A stretch of 64,000 nucleotides of DNA, taken from Diacronema lutheri. Taxonomy: Eukaryota; Haptophyta; Pavlovophyceae; Pavlovales; Pavlovaceae. The notes below the pieces were generated by a model. The model was not told the origin of the DNA, made no database searches, and saw nothing but the letters and a program-made list of their open reading frames with translations. This document shows positions 10,334 through 19,298 of the stretch, one piece after another. How positions within the stretch are numbered: position 1 is the first letter of the stretch; every line of letters starts with the position of its first letter. Position numbers and translations under genes: made by a program. The stretch spans positions 434,001 to 498,000 of the forward strand of contig JAGTXO010000025.1 of NCBI GenBank assembly GCA_019448385.1. Direction: 5' to 3'.

Positions 10334-11890
10334 TTAGCTCGCGCGGCCCGCCGCCGCGCGGCCGACCGCCGCAGCCTGCGCGAGCGAGAGGTCGCCGTGC
10401 GTCGGCGCACGCCGCACGTCGGACACGTTGAAGAGCACGTCCTCGCGGTACTCGCGCTCGGGGATCCACGCGGGCGGCGGCGCGCCGAAGAAGGCGTGCG
10501 CGATGTTCTCGGCCATCTGCAGCGAACCCTCGGCAAAGCACTGCAGCTTGCCCCACGCCTCGTTCGCGACGAAGACGCGCGGCGCGAGCGAGAACGGCGC
10601 GACCGCCTCCGCCGGGATGCGCGCCGTCGGGATGCCGCGAGATCCGGCGGTGGGCAGCCCGAGCTCCTGGAAGGCGTGGCAGCCCGCCTCGATCCCGTCG
10701 ACGGGCGAGTCCCACACCGAGAGGATCGCCTCGTCCGGCCGCATCGCGCGCACGCGCTCGAGCGCGCCCGCCGCGCGCAACGCGTCGGCGTGCAGCTCGA
10801 CGAGGGATTCGTGGATCAACTCGAAGAGCTGCGCGTCGTGCGCGCGCTTGGCGTCCAGACGCGTGACCGAGTCGCCCGAGCGCGCGGTGCGCCACTGCGA
10901 GTAGAAGCGCATCGCGTACTGCTCGGCGTAGTACGCCGCCTGCAGGTAGCCGCGACAGCGAGGAGAGCCGTCGGCGAGTGCGGGGCCGTCGCACTTGACG
11001 TGCGCGTCGTGGTAGGCGCCCTGCAGCGGCGCGGGGCGCTGGCGCGCGGCGAAGCACTCTGCGATCGCGCGCGGGTCCGCGTCGTTGGACGGCTTCCACG
11101 CCGCCGAATTGTTGAAGAAGCCGGCGGTGAGGCCGAGGTCGTTGCGCCACCATGCATCGGCGTAGTGCACGTACAACTTGAAAAGTGGGTACGAGGTGAC
11201 GGCGTGGAGGACGGGCGGGGTGGCGCCGTCGCCGAGCGAAGAGAGGCCGACACTCGCCGCGAGCACGCGCATCAGCGGGTACTGCGGTAGGTTGAGCACC
11301 ACGTGCTGCGCGGTCGCCTTGGCGCCGTGCGCAAACGTGAGCGTGTGGTCGCCGGTCGCCGCGTGACGCTCGAGCCGGACGAGCTCATGGCCGAGGTGAA
11401 GCCTGGCGCGGCCCGAAGCCTGGGCGGCGTGAACGAGCGCCTCAACGAACGTGAGGTAGCCCGCGTCCTCGCCGCGCGCGTCCACAATCTTTGCGAGCTT
11501 GTCGTCCCAATCTGTCGCGGACGGGTCGTACACGCGGTACGGCAGCTTGAGCGCGTCGACGATCACGTGCTTGGTGACAGACGTGGAAATGCACCAATCG
11601 GCCGTGCCGAGCGGAGCGCACGTCTTGTTCAACGCGAAGCGGTACGCGCCCGCCTCCACCGTCAGGTCGTGCAACGGGCCTTGCTTGCGCAGCGAATGCA
11701 CGCGCCCGCCGACGCGCTGGCCCATCTCAAAGAGGCAGACCTGCTTGGCGACGCCGCCGGCCGAGACGGTCTGGCTAAGCCGCCAAGCAAGGTACGCGCC
11801 GCCCGGGCCCGCGCCGACGACCGCCACTTCGCACTTGTGCGCGAGCATTCCCGCATCCGTGCCGAGTACTACGCCGAAGAGGCACAACAT
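10334..11890 (-). CDS. FAD-dependent amine oxidase-like flavoprotein
   Basis: Probable flavin-containing amine oxidoreductase of 518 residues. The N-terminus carries a Rossmann dinucleotide-binding signature, VAVVGAGPGGAYLAWRL, followed about 30 residues later by FEMGQRVGGRVHS, the conserved second glycine motif of the monoamine-oxidase/phytoene-desaturase superfamily. The C-terminal region has FVANEAWGKLQCFAEGSLQMAENIA, matching the FAD-contacting end motif of this family (broken here at W-G-K for readability; positions about 460-485). Start at 11890 gives a short hydrophobic leader MLCLFGVVLG; the alternative Met at 11848 starts just before the FAD motif. The substrate cannot be told. It lies 79 bp downstream of the RNA-repair fusion gene on the same strand. 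Single exon. Confidence 0.75.
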   Translation of the reverse strand: MLCLFGVVLGTDAGMLAHKCEVAVVGAGPGGAYLAWRLSQTVSAGGVAKQVCLFEMGQRVGGRVHSLRKQGPLHDLTVEAGAYRFALNKTCAPLGTADWCISTSVTKHVIVDALKLPYRVYDPSATDWDDKLAKIVDARGEDAGYLTFVEALVHAAQASGRARLHLGHELVRLERHAATGDHTLTFAHGAKATAQHVVLNLPQYPLMRVLAASVGLSSLGDGATPPVLHAVTSYPLFKLYVHYADAWWRNDLGLTAGFFNNSAAWKPSNDADPRAIAECFAARQRPAPLQGAYHDAHVKCDGPALADGSPRCRGYLQAAYYAEQYAMRFYSQWRTARSGDSVTRLDAKRAHDAQLFELIHESLVELHADALRAAGALERVRAMRPDEAILSVWDSPVDGIEAGCHAFQELGLPTAGSRGIPTARIPAEAVAPFSLAPRVFVANEAWGKLQCFAEGSLQMAENIAHAFFGAPPPAWIPEREYREDVLFNVSDVRRAPTHGDLSLAQAAAVGRAAAGRAS

Positions 11891-11969
11891 TTCGTCGCAC
11901 GAGTGCTCAACTTTCAAAATGGTATGAACGCCCTGGACCTTATCGTTGCGCACGCGCGCGCGCCCTGGC

Positions 11970-14423
11970 TCAGGGGAGGAGCGCGTTGCGCACGAGCGCG
12001 CGCGACTGCCAATGGTCCGTGATGCCTTGCACAAAGTCGGGGCGCACGATCTTGCCGCGCGTCGCAAGCCGGCCGGGTGAGCCGTCCGCCGCCTGCGGCG
12101 TGTCGATCCGCAGGTACGCGCCCTCGACGAAGCCGTCGGCGAACGCGGACCGCTCGTCAAGCAGCGCGAGCAGCTCGGCCGCAGAGCCAAACGGCCGCTC
12201 CGCGAGCGTGCGCACGATTGGGATGGGCAGCTCCGCCATCCGCTCGCGGAAGTGCGCGCGCGACGCAAACGAGTTGGTGCGCTTGGAGAAGATGTCGAAC
12301 GCGATGAAGTAGCCGGGCAGGCGCGTATACTTGATTGAGTGCATGGCGTACAGCCATTCGCCAAACAGGATCTCGTCGTCAGGCGCGAGCAGCTGGCATA
12401 GCGCCCACGAGTGCTCGTCGATCCACGCGTCGAGCGCGCGGAACTGCGTCTGCGTCGCGCTCGTCACGAAGTGCGACCGGTTCTGCGCGCGCACCTCGTA
12501 CTCGCGCGTGAGCGACAGCCCGAGGTTCGCGCCGTCGACCTTCTCCTCCGCCGTGACGACGGTGCGCCCGTCGAAGAAGCGGCGCGCGTCGGGCTCGTCC
12601 ATCACGAGGTCGTCGCGCGTCACCGCGTGCCCGCCCGCGTCAAGCACGTGCCGCGTGCGCGGGAATTTGTACAAGCCGAGCGGCGGCGCATCGATCGGCG
12701 GCGCGCCCCAGCGCGCGAGGAGCGCGTCGACGTCGGCCGTCGAGCGGAGGGCGTGCAGCTCGGCGAAGCCCTCGCTCATCGCCGGCGGCGAGCGCGCGAG
12801 CTGGTCCGCCATGCCCAACACCGCCGGTCGGCCGTGACCGTACGAGATCGTCGGGTGGTCGGGCCGCGCGGCGACGCGCGCGACGCACTCGTCGGCGCGC
12901 GTGTCGAACCAGACGCACGCAGCGCGCTCGGGGCGGAACGCGAGGTCGAGCAGCATCGTGCGATCCTCCGCGCGGACGTTGCACTTGTCGATGAGAATCG
13001 TCGTCGCGCTGGCGCGCGCGCGCACTGCCGCGGCGAACGCGGCATCGAATGCGCTCCGGCTGCCGCCCACATCGTCCTGACTCACGCGCGCGACGCGTCC
13101 GCCATGCGCGCGCTCAAGCGCCGCAGCGAACGTCGATTTGCCTGAGCCGGGCACCCCGACGAGAACGACAAGCTCGGGCAGGCGCACGGGCAGGCGCACA
13201 GCGATGCCGGCCGCGCCCTCCGTGCTCCGCGCGTCCGCGCGGCTGGGCACGGCACGCGGTGCCGTGCCGACTAGTGGCTTGCCACCGCGAGCGTCGCGCG
13301 GCGCCCCGATCGCCGGCTCGTCCGCGGGCGCAGCCGGCTCGAGCGCCGCGGCCTCCGCGACGTCGGCAGCAGCCTGTGCCGCCGCCGCAACCGCTACCGC
13401 CGCCGCTGCCGCGTCGCGCATCTGCTCGAGGGCTACGCCGAGCAGCGAGAGGTCGGCGGGCGCGGCGCGCGCGCCCGGCGCGACGCACTCGCGCATCCCA
13501 GCGCGCAGCCGCTCGACCGCCTCGGCGGGCCTGCCCGCCTTCTCGAGCGCGCGCGCGAGGCAGAGGTGGCCCTTTGGCCAGTCGGGCCTGAGCCGCGTCG
13601 TCTCCTCAAACGCCACCACCGCCTCCTCCCAGTTGCGCGCACGCACGGCCGCGCGCGCGGTGTCGCCGTACGCGCGCCAGCGCTCAAGCAAAAGGGACGG
13701 GTAGCGCGAAGCGCCAAAACCGTGCTCGACCGAGGCGGCGCGCTGCGCGGCGGGGACGGAGGACGCGGGTGCGCCGGCGCCTTCGCCGAGCAGCCGCTCC
13801 ACCTGCGCGCGCTGCACGGGGAAGAGCATCGCCGCGCTCTCTGTGCTCGGGCACGCGTCGAGCGCCGCCTGGTCGAGCGCGCGCAACTCGGGCGCCGCGA
13901 ACACGGCCTGCGCGCGGCAGTCGTGCGCCCACTGCGCATAGGCGAGAGCGCGGCGCGCGCCGAGCTGCGGGTACAGCTCGCCAAGCAGCAACGCGCACAC
14001 CGTGCCCGTACGGCCGTGCCCACCGCGGCAGTGCACGTACAGCTTCCGCCCGTCGCGCACCCGCGCAGCAAGCTCGCGCACAAACTCGGCGACGAGCTCG
14101 TCGGCGGCGACATCCTGGTCGGTGATGGGGAAGTCAATGAAGCGCACGCGCTCGGCGCCCACAAGCTGCCGCGCCCGCGCGTCATACCGCACCGTGCCAC
14201 CGTGCTTGAGCTCGGAGCGTGCCTGGAGGCACACAAACGTGTCCACGCCTGCGCGCGCGATGCGCTCGAGGCCGTCGGCATCGTCGAGGCTCGCGCGGTC
14301 GCCGGCCATCACGGCGTCCAAGATGAGCCAATTAGTGCGCGCCGTCGGCCCGCGCAGCCGCTCGCGCGTCGCGGCGCACGGCGGCGGCAACGGCGGCAAC
14401 TGCGCGAGCATATCGGACGGCAT
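11970..14423 (-). CDS. Four-part fusion: dual-specificity-type phosphatase, TPR, P-loop 5'-kinase, RNA ligase
   Basis: Single-exon protein of 817 residues that appears to combine end-healing and sealing of RNA. Residues about 30-160: cysteine phosphatase with HCRGGHGRTGT, the CX5R loop (Cys132, Arg138), and an upstream aspartate-containing DFPITDQD loop. About 260-320: TPR-like helices (WEEAVVAFEETTRLRPDWPK, LARALEKAGRPAEAVERL). About 420-560: AAA_33/PNK-like kinase with Walker A GVPGSGKST (Lys429), SQDD and ILIDKCNVRAEDR. About 600-817: nucleotidyltransferase ligase of the Rnl2/DRB0094 type, with motif I EEKVDGAN (Lys628, adenylation site), III ILFGEWLYAMHS, IIIa FIAFDIFSK, IV DGFVEGAYLRI and V RGKIVRPDF. 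All core catalytic residues are present. The order differs from fungal and plant tRNA ligase Trl1 (ligase-kinase-cyclic phosphodiesterase). RNA repair is an inference; the phosphatase could act on protein or on RNA 5' ends. Confidence 0.85.
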   Translation of the reverse strand: MPSDMLAQLPPLPPPCAATRERLRGPTARTNWLILDAVMAGDRASLDDADGLERIARAGVDTFVCLQARSELKHGGTVRYDARARQLVGAERVRFIDFPITDQDVAADELVAEFVRELAARVRDGRKLYVHCRGGHGRTGTVCALLLGELYPQLGARRALAYAQWAHDCRAQAVFAAPELRALDQAALDACPSTESAAMLFPVQRAQVERLLGEGAGAPASSVPAAQRAASVEHGFGASRYPSLLLERWRAYGDTARAAVRARNWEEAVVAFEETTRLRPDWPKGHLCLARALEKAGRPAEAVERLRAGMRECVAPGARAAPADLSLLGVALEQMRDAAAAAVAVAAAAQAAADVAEAAALEPAAPADEPAIGAPRDARGGKPLVGTAPRAVPSRADARSTEGAAGIAVRLPVRLPELVVLVGVPGSGKSTFAAALERAHGGRVARVSQDDVGGSRSAFDAAFAAAVRARASATTILIDKCNVRAEDRTMLLDLAFRPERAACVWFDTRADECVARVAARPDHPTISYGHGRPAVLGMADQLARSPPAMSEGFAELHALRSTADVDALLARWGAPPIDAPPLGLYKFPRTRHVLDAGGHAVTRDDLVMDEPDARRFFDGRTVVTAEEKVDGANLGLSLTREYEVRAQNRSHFVTSATQTQFRALDAWIDEHSWALCQLLAPDDEILFGEWLYAMHSIKYTRLPGYFIAFDIFSKRTNSFASRAHFRERMAELPIPIVRTLAERPFGSAAELLALLDERSAFADGFVEGAYLRIDTPQAADGSPGRLATRGKIVRPDFVQGITDHWQSRALVRNALLP

Positions 14424-14780
14424 CGCGTCCTGGTCCTTTTAAGAGTATGGGGATGTGTATGGGACGATTGATGGCTGATGAACGACGCCACAGCCGGACT
14501 CAACTCTCAAGGCAAGGGCGGCAGCGTTGCCGCTCGGCGTCGAGCCGGCGTCACCGGTTGGACCCTAGAGAGCCTTTCACTCATGCGCACTGTGTGGGGG
14601 ACGGGTGAAAAAAAGAATGAGCGCAAGGTGCTGATGCAAGTGCTGTCGCCGGTGAAGCGCGCCCCGCGCGCCACCCCTCGCCAACGGTCGTCGTGCGAGG
14701 CCGCGCGCGCTCGCGCGCGGCCCACAGCAATGCGCCACGACAGCCTTGCACGTCTTCGCCGAGTCAGACGGCCGCGAAAG
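14424..14780. other. Intergenic, presumed promoter of the RNA-repair fusion gene
   Basis: It lies between the start of the fusion gene and the stop of the peroxiredoxin gene, both on the minus strand. It is less GC-rich near the start codon (TTTTAAGAGTATGG...). No gene or repeat seen. Confidence 0.4.
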
Positions 14781-15356
14781 CTACTTGCTGGCCGATTTGA
14801 GGTACGCGAGCATCGTCTTCTCATCGGTCACCTCGTACGGGTCCGCGGCCGAGTTGGGCGTGATGCCGCCACCCTCGATGAAGATCTTCTCGACCTTCAT
14901 GTCGTTGAGGACGCACGAGTAGCGCCACGAGCGCTCACCGAAGCCGCGCTCCGTGTCCCACACGCAGCTCATCCCCATCCCACGCGTGAACGCGGCGGCG
15001 CCGTCGGGCAACAGCTTCACCTTCTTGAAGCCGTTCGCGCCGAGCGTCATGTCCTCCTCGAGGCCCTGCTTGAGGCCCCACTGGCGCATGACGAATGCGT
15101 CGTTCACCGACAGGCAGTATACCTCGTCAATGCCAAGGCTCTTGATCTCCTCGTACGCCGCCTCGTAGCCTGGCAGCTGGAAGGACGAGCACGTCGGCGT
15201 GAACGCGCCGGGCAGCGCGAAGAGCACGCAGCGCTTGCCCTTGAAGAGCTCATCGGATGTCACGTCCTTCCAGTCAAACGGGTTCTCGTCCTTCGAGTCG
15301 ATGCGCACGCGCGTCTTGAAGATGACGCTTGGCACCGTCGAGCCCTCCTTGGCCAT
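14781..15356 (-). CDS. Type II peroxiredoxin (PRX5/PrxII)
   Basis: Thiol peroxidase of 191 residues that reduces hydrogen peroxide and alkyl hydroperoxides, using thioredoxin or glutaredoxin. The peroxidatic motif is complete, PGAFTPTCS, and the family pattern continues with LPGYEAAYEEIKSLGIDEVYCLSVND (written here across about residues 60-85), FVMRQWG and WRYSCVLNDMKVEKIF. The protein ends at SADPYEV...MLAYLKSASK like other PrxII proteins, with normal length. It starts directly at the fold (MAKEGSTVPSV) with no targeting leader, which suggests a cytosolic form. Single exon, divergent from the DUF1995 gene. Confidence 0.92.
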   Translation of the reverse strand: MAKEGSTVPSVIFKTRVRIDSKDENPFDWKDVTSDELFKGKRCVLFALPGAFTPTCSSFQLPGYEAAYEEIKSLGIDEVYCLSVNDAFVMRQWGLKQGLEEDMTLGANGFKKVKLLPDGAAAFTRGMGMSCVWDTERGFGERSWRYSCVLNDMKVEKIFIEGGGITPNSAADPYEVTDEKTMLAYLKSASK

Positions 15357-15492
15357 GGTACTTCAAGACGGCCTGCTTCGCGTTGCGACGGCGAGATGCG
15401 GCAGTCGAGATGGCGTTCCGAGAACGAAGAAGCGGGGGATTCCGTCATTCCGACACTGCGCGTACGGGAGTCAGCGGCGCGGCACGCCCGAC
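15357..15492. promoter_or_regulatory. Short bidirectional promoter region (peroxiredoxin / DUF1995 gene)
   Basis: 136 bp separate the two divergent start codons. I see no TATA box or recognisable element. Co-regulation of a peroxidase and a plastid protein is an inference. Confidence 0.35.
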
Positions 15493-16407
15493 ATGCTCGC
15501 CGGCGCGCAACTGGGCGTGCTGGCGCTCGCCGTGCTGGCGAGGCCCACAGGGCGAGGTGCCCAGCGCGCGCCGGCGCCGCTCCGCGCTGTTGGCGCCGCC
15601 GGAGAGCCCGAAGCGGCGCTGCCGCGCTCCGTCGTCGAGATCTCGCAGCAGGCGGCGCTCGCCGCGCTCGCCGCGCTCGACAACGGTCACTCGCGGCTGC
15701 AGATCAACCTGCGCTCGAGCGAGGAGCCGCTCGCGTTCGGGCTGAGCGAGCGCGCCTTCTCGCCTCTTTGCGAGGTCCTCAATTCGCTCGCGCACGTGCT
15801 CGCGTCGCGCGGCGAGCGCGTGCGGCTCTTCTTCACGTCCGTGCAGCTCGCCGAGCACGCGTGCCGTGTGATCAACCTCGAGCCGCTCGCCGGCTCAATC
15901 CTGATCGACGTGCTCGGCATCGGTCGCCTCACGCGCGACGACGACGTCTGCATGCTCGTCACGCCGTTCAACACGGGCTGCGCGGCAGATTCGCACGTGC
16001 TCGGTGGCATCCAGGAGCTTTTGTTGCAAGCCAACAAGCGGACGGTGGTGCTGATCAACCCGGAGCTCGAGGCGGTCGCGGCGGCGTCACTGAGCAGTCG
16101 CCACCGCGTCCGACCCATGTTCATGGCCGATTTTGTGCACGCGTTCCACTTTGAGTGCGGGCGCAGGCGAGCGTCGGATGGGCAACCGGGTCTACTTGCG
16201 CTGTACCGGCGGTACCCGCGCGACTGGCAGGTGCACCGGAAGGAGGCACTGGCGCCGTGGTTCACGCACGTCCTCTCGACGCGCCAGCTCCCCCGCGCTG
16301 GCCAGCTCGACGCCCTGATCTACGAGCGGCAGCGCCTCAGATTAGCCTCTGCCGACGAGGACGGCGGTGGCGAGCGCGGCGCGGAGGTGCTCGACATCGA
16401 CGAGTGA
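15493..16407 (+). CDS. DUF1995 domain protein, probably plastid-targeted
   Basis: 304 residues. It matches the DUF1995 family found in cyanobacteria and chloroplasts (the plant member LPA3 acts in photosystem II assembly). Features: an N-terminal VVEISQQAALAALAALDNGHSRLQI helix-strand (about residues 50-75), ERVRLFFTSVQLAEHACRVI, DDDVCMLVTPF, KRTVVLINPELE, and near the end YRRYPRDWQVHRKEA, the conserved Tyr-Pro-x-x-Trp motif. The start at 15493 gives a hydrophobic signal-like leader MLAGAQLGVLALAVLA followed by a basic, Ala/Pro-rich stretch, as expected for bipartite import into a secondary plastid. Single exon. Confidence 0.8.
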   Translation: MLAGAQLGVLALAVLARPTGRGAQRAPAPLRAVGAAGEPEAALPRSVVEISQQAALAALAALDNGHSRLQINLRSSEEPLAFGLSERAFSPLCEVLNSLAHVLASRGERVRLFFTSVQLAEHACRVINLEPLAGSILIDVLGIGRLTRDDDVCMLVTPFNTGCAADSHVLGGIQELLLQANKRTVVLINPELEAVAAASLSSRHRVRPMFMADFVHAFHFECGRRRASDGQPGLLALYRRYPRDWQVHRKEALAPWFTHVLSTRQLPRAGQLDALIYERQRLRLASADEDGGGERGAEVLDIDE

Positions 16408-16490
16408 TCGCGAGGCAAAGGGCGAAGAGGTCCCGCGGCCCACCACGGACAGCGTAGGTTCGTCAGCGCGGCGCCGGTGTGAGTTGACCA

Positions 16491-17705
16491 GTGACATTAC
16501 GGACCGCCATGGCCGATGGCGCGGCAAGCCGCGTCATGGATGCCGTCGTCGGGCTGGTGGACGCGAGCCTCGCGGCGCTCGGCTCGTACGTGAGCGTCGA
16601 CGTGGTCAATCGGCCGCAGCGCGTCGATGCCAGCGAACGCGCGCCGGTCCTCGCCATCGCGCACGACGGCGCAGGCATGAGCGCGGCCGACGTCGGTGCG
16701 CCAGGTGAGAGCGTGCAGCCACTGTGCAACCTCATCCGCGGCTTGTGCGCGGAGCTCGAGGTGGACGCGTGCCTGCTTTCGTGCAATGGGCGTGGTGGCG
16801 ACGCATCGCGCGTCGCGGCTTTTTACGGCAAGGTGGCGCTCGCTGTGCACGCGTGGGATGCGAGCGGCGAGCGGACGACGCCGCGGCAGCAATCGGGGGC
16901 CGAGGCACCAACGGCCTTTGAGCCCTTCGAGGACGAGGCGCAGGTCAAAGCGGCACTCGCGCACATTGGCGAGCATGGTACGCTCATCCTCATCAGCGAC
17001 CGCGCCGGCGCCGGCGCACGCCGCGCGGTACGCGCCCTCGACCTCGCGACGGACTGGGCCGACATCCGCATCTCGCTCCCGTCCGTTGGGACGCGCGTCG
17101 ACCTCTGCCGAGCGCCATGGCGCACGTCGCTGCGCGAGCGGCTGTGCATCGCGTACGGCGTCGCACTACCCGTCGCGATCAGCCTGCGCGGCAGCCGCGT
17201 CGCGCTGCGCCAGAAGGTGGACATTGGCATGGCGGGCGCAGCGGCGGTGAGTGCGCAAATTAAGGACCTGCGCACGTTGCACGGCGTCAGCCCGCCCGTC
17301 GCGGCCGTGCGCGATACGCTCGGCGACGAGGACGACCCGCTTGCTGCGGACGACGAAGACGACGACGACGATGAGGAGGAGGAGGACGATGACGACGGCG
17401 GCGGTGACGTTGACGGCGACGACGGCGACGACGAGGGCGACGACCATGCCGACTGTGGCGAGAGCAGCGTGCTGCCGACCGCGCGCGGCGCCGTCCTTGA
17501 TTCGGACGACGAGTCAGCTGAGCGTGTGCCTGCCGTCGCCGCCACCTTTGCTCCCACCGCTCAGCATCCGCAGCGTGCCGGCGTAGCGCCCGCGCCATCC
17601 GGCGGCGAGCCGCCTGCCGTGGGGCGCGCTGTCTGGCTGCCGCCTCACGCCGCTCAGCGATTGCTGGGGACAGGTGACTGTCCAGCGCACCACCCGACTG
17701 CGTGA
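16491..17705 (+). CDS. MORC-like GHKL protein with degenerate ATPase site and acidic tail
   Basis: 404 residues (398 if the second Met, at 16509, is used). Similarity is to the ATPase plus S5 region of Microrchidia proteins: LAIAHDGAGMS for the Asp-Gly-x-Gly-Met motif, then GTLILISDR, LDLATDWADIRISLP and SLRERLCIAYG...ISLRGSRV, which follow the MORC S5 pattern. The N-terminal helix, which in MORC reads ELVDNA-x-DA with catalytic Glu and Mg-binding Asn, reads GLVDASLAA, so both residues are missing. The glycine-rich ATP lid is also not recognisable. From about residue 280 the protein is an Asp/Glu-rich stretch encoded by GAC/GAG repeats (17350-17450), then a disordered tail. It is probably a non-catalytic chromatin protein; function inferred only. 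Confidence 0.6.
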   Translation: MTLRTAMADGAASRVMDAVVGLVDASLAALGSYVSVDVVNRPQRVDASERAPVLAIAHDGAGMSAADVGAPGESVQPLCNLIRGLCAELEVDACLLSCNGRGGDASRVAAFYGKVALAVHAWDASGERTTPRQQSGAEAPTAFEPFEDEAQVKAALAHIGEHGTLILISDRAGAGARRAVRALDLATDWADIRISLPSVGTRVDLCRAPWRTSLRERLCIAYGVALPVAISLRGSRVALRQKVDIGMAGAAAVSAQIKDLRTLHGVSPPVAAVRDTLGDEDDPLAADDEDDDDDEEEEDDDDGGGDVDGDDGDDEGDDHADCGESSVLPTARGAVLDSDDESAERVPAVAATFAPTAQHPQRAGVAPAPSGGEPPAVGRAVWLPPHAAQRLLGTGDCPAHHPTA

Positions 17706-17723
17706 GTTTGCTGACCCTGAAAT

Positions 17724-19112
17724 TCACAACACGATCTGCACCCGCTGGCTGCCGATCACCTGCGCCCACGGCAAGTAGAGTCGGTGACTGAATGCGGCGA
17801 CGAACAAGTGGTAGAGCGTCCACAAGCCGTACACCACTGCGCAAAATCCCATTTCGAGCGCGGCAAGCGCGCGCGAGCCTTCGGCGAGCTGCGACGCGAG
17901 GCAGATTTCAGCGCTCTGCAGCGCGAGGATGAGGAAAGCGACGATCAGGTACTTGTCCATCCACGTGAGGTACGCCTTCTTGGGAATGTCGCTCCCAAAC
18001 GTAAACTTGAATGCTATCACCGTGAGCACGAGCGTCACGTTGAGCGACATGCGATCCGACGTGTCGGCGACGGGCATCGCATACACGACGGCCGAGATCG
18101 AGACGAGCGCCCACGTGACGAGGACGACATTCCACAGGTACCACTCGCACCGCCGCTCAATTTTGATCTCGAATCGCGCGCGCGGGTAGCACAGCCCGTC
18201 CGCGGACGCGAGGAGCTCTTCGGTCGGCGTCACCATCGTCGGCGGTGCGGCCCAGCGCATCGCCGCGTGCATGCCGTGCTGGTCGGCGGTGCCGGAGGCG
18301 GTGGACGCGGCGATCGCGCGCACGCTGCGCTCCATCCCGTCGGGCGCGGACTGCACGTCCCACATGGAGATGGGCATCGCAAAGATCTTGTTGTTGCGCT
18401 CGGGAAACTGCGCGAAGGAGAGCTCGTTGACGGGGCGGAAGGACGAGATGTCGAGGTGTAGGATCTGACGGTCGAAGGGAAATCGATCAACTGTAGAAGT
18501 TTGACGGTCGAAGAGGCGGGAGGGCGCAGCGCGAGGGTCGGCGGCAAACCGGTGCGGCGCGCGTGCGGCGGTTGGGATGGCGCGCGCGCGCACGCTCGAG
18601 GATCTCGTAAAATGTGGCGGTGTACTTGATGTAGCAGAAGACGATCCCTCGGCTCGGGTCCGACACAAAGATCTTCTTCGAGATCTCCTCGACGGCAACC
18701 TCGTTCCGGAAGATGACCATCGGACTCCACGCCTTCGCCCAGTCCGGCTCCTTGACGTCGACGAGCGACGGGTCGCACCACGTCATTGACCTGCGCGGCG
18801 CGAGTGTGCGTGGCGGGTGCGCTCAGCTGCGGAAGGTCGACGGTCGGTGCCACGCGACCTCGAGAGCGGCTTACGACCGTTCCTCGCAGCAGCGCGCGCG
18901 CACGTGTCAAAGTCGAGCGTAAACGTTTCCGCGCTCTCGTCGACCTGGTGGATCCGCACGATCTGGAAGCCGATGCCCACCGTCACCTGTTTGCCAAACG
19001 CCTTGTTGTAGGACTCCTTGAGGTCGCTCTGGCGCGAGCCCTGGCGCATCACGTGCGCCTCGTCCTCGAAAAGTGCATCCTCGACGCCCAGCCGGCTCCG
19101 ATCAGTCATCAT
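17724..19112 (-). CDS. Cys-loop-superfamily pentameric ligand-gated ion channel, 3 exons
   Basis: Exons 18904-19112, 18594-18790 and 17724-18490; introns of 113 and 103 bp starting GTGCGCGCGC and ending CAG. The joined protein has the extracellular beta-sandwich with MTWCDPSL and FYEILELDRFPFDRQ, the superfamily's Phe-Pro-Phe-Asp-x-Gln landmark. The Cys pair of animal receptors is not evident. Four membrane helices follow: LWNVVLVTWALVSISAVVYA; SLNVTLVLTVIAFKFTFG; YLIVAFLILALQSAE; and a last helix near WTLYHLFVAAF. TM2-3 linker: SDIPKKAYLTWMDK. No signal peptide is visible with the start at 19112 (MMTDRSRL), so an upstream exon may be missing. The ligand is unknown. The stop lies 18 bp from that of the convergent MORC-like gene. 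Confidence 0.85.
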
Positions 19113-19298
19113 GTGCCCGGCTCGCGGCTTCCCCGGCCCTCCCGCGCGTGAGTCCGCGCGCGCACGCCCGGGCGCCGGCATGGCCCGGGCCGCGCGCGTG
19201 CGGCCGGGCCGGCAAGGAATGCCGGCGTCCTTGTGCAACTTTTTTGCGCCGTTCGGGCTTTGAACTTTTTGGGAGGAGCACGATCTGGGAGGAGCGCG
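19113..19298. promoter_or_regulatory. Bidirectional promoter region (ion channel / CNOT9)
   Basis: 186 bp between divergent start codons. A TTTTTTGCGCCG patch near 19230-19245 is the only low-GC spot. No motif assigned. Confidence 0.3.
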
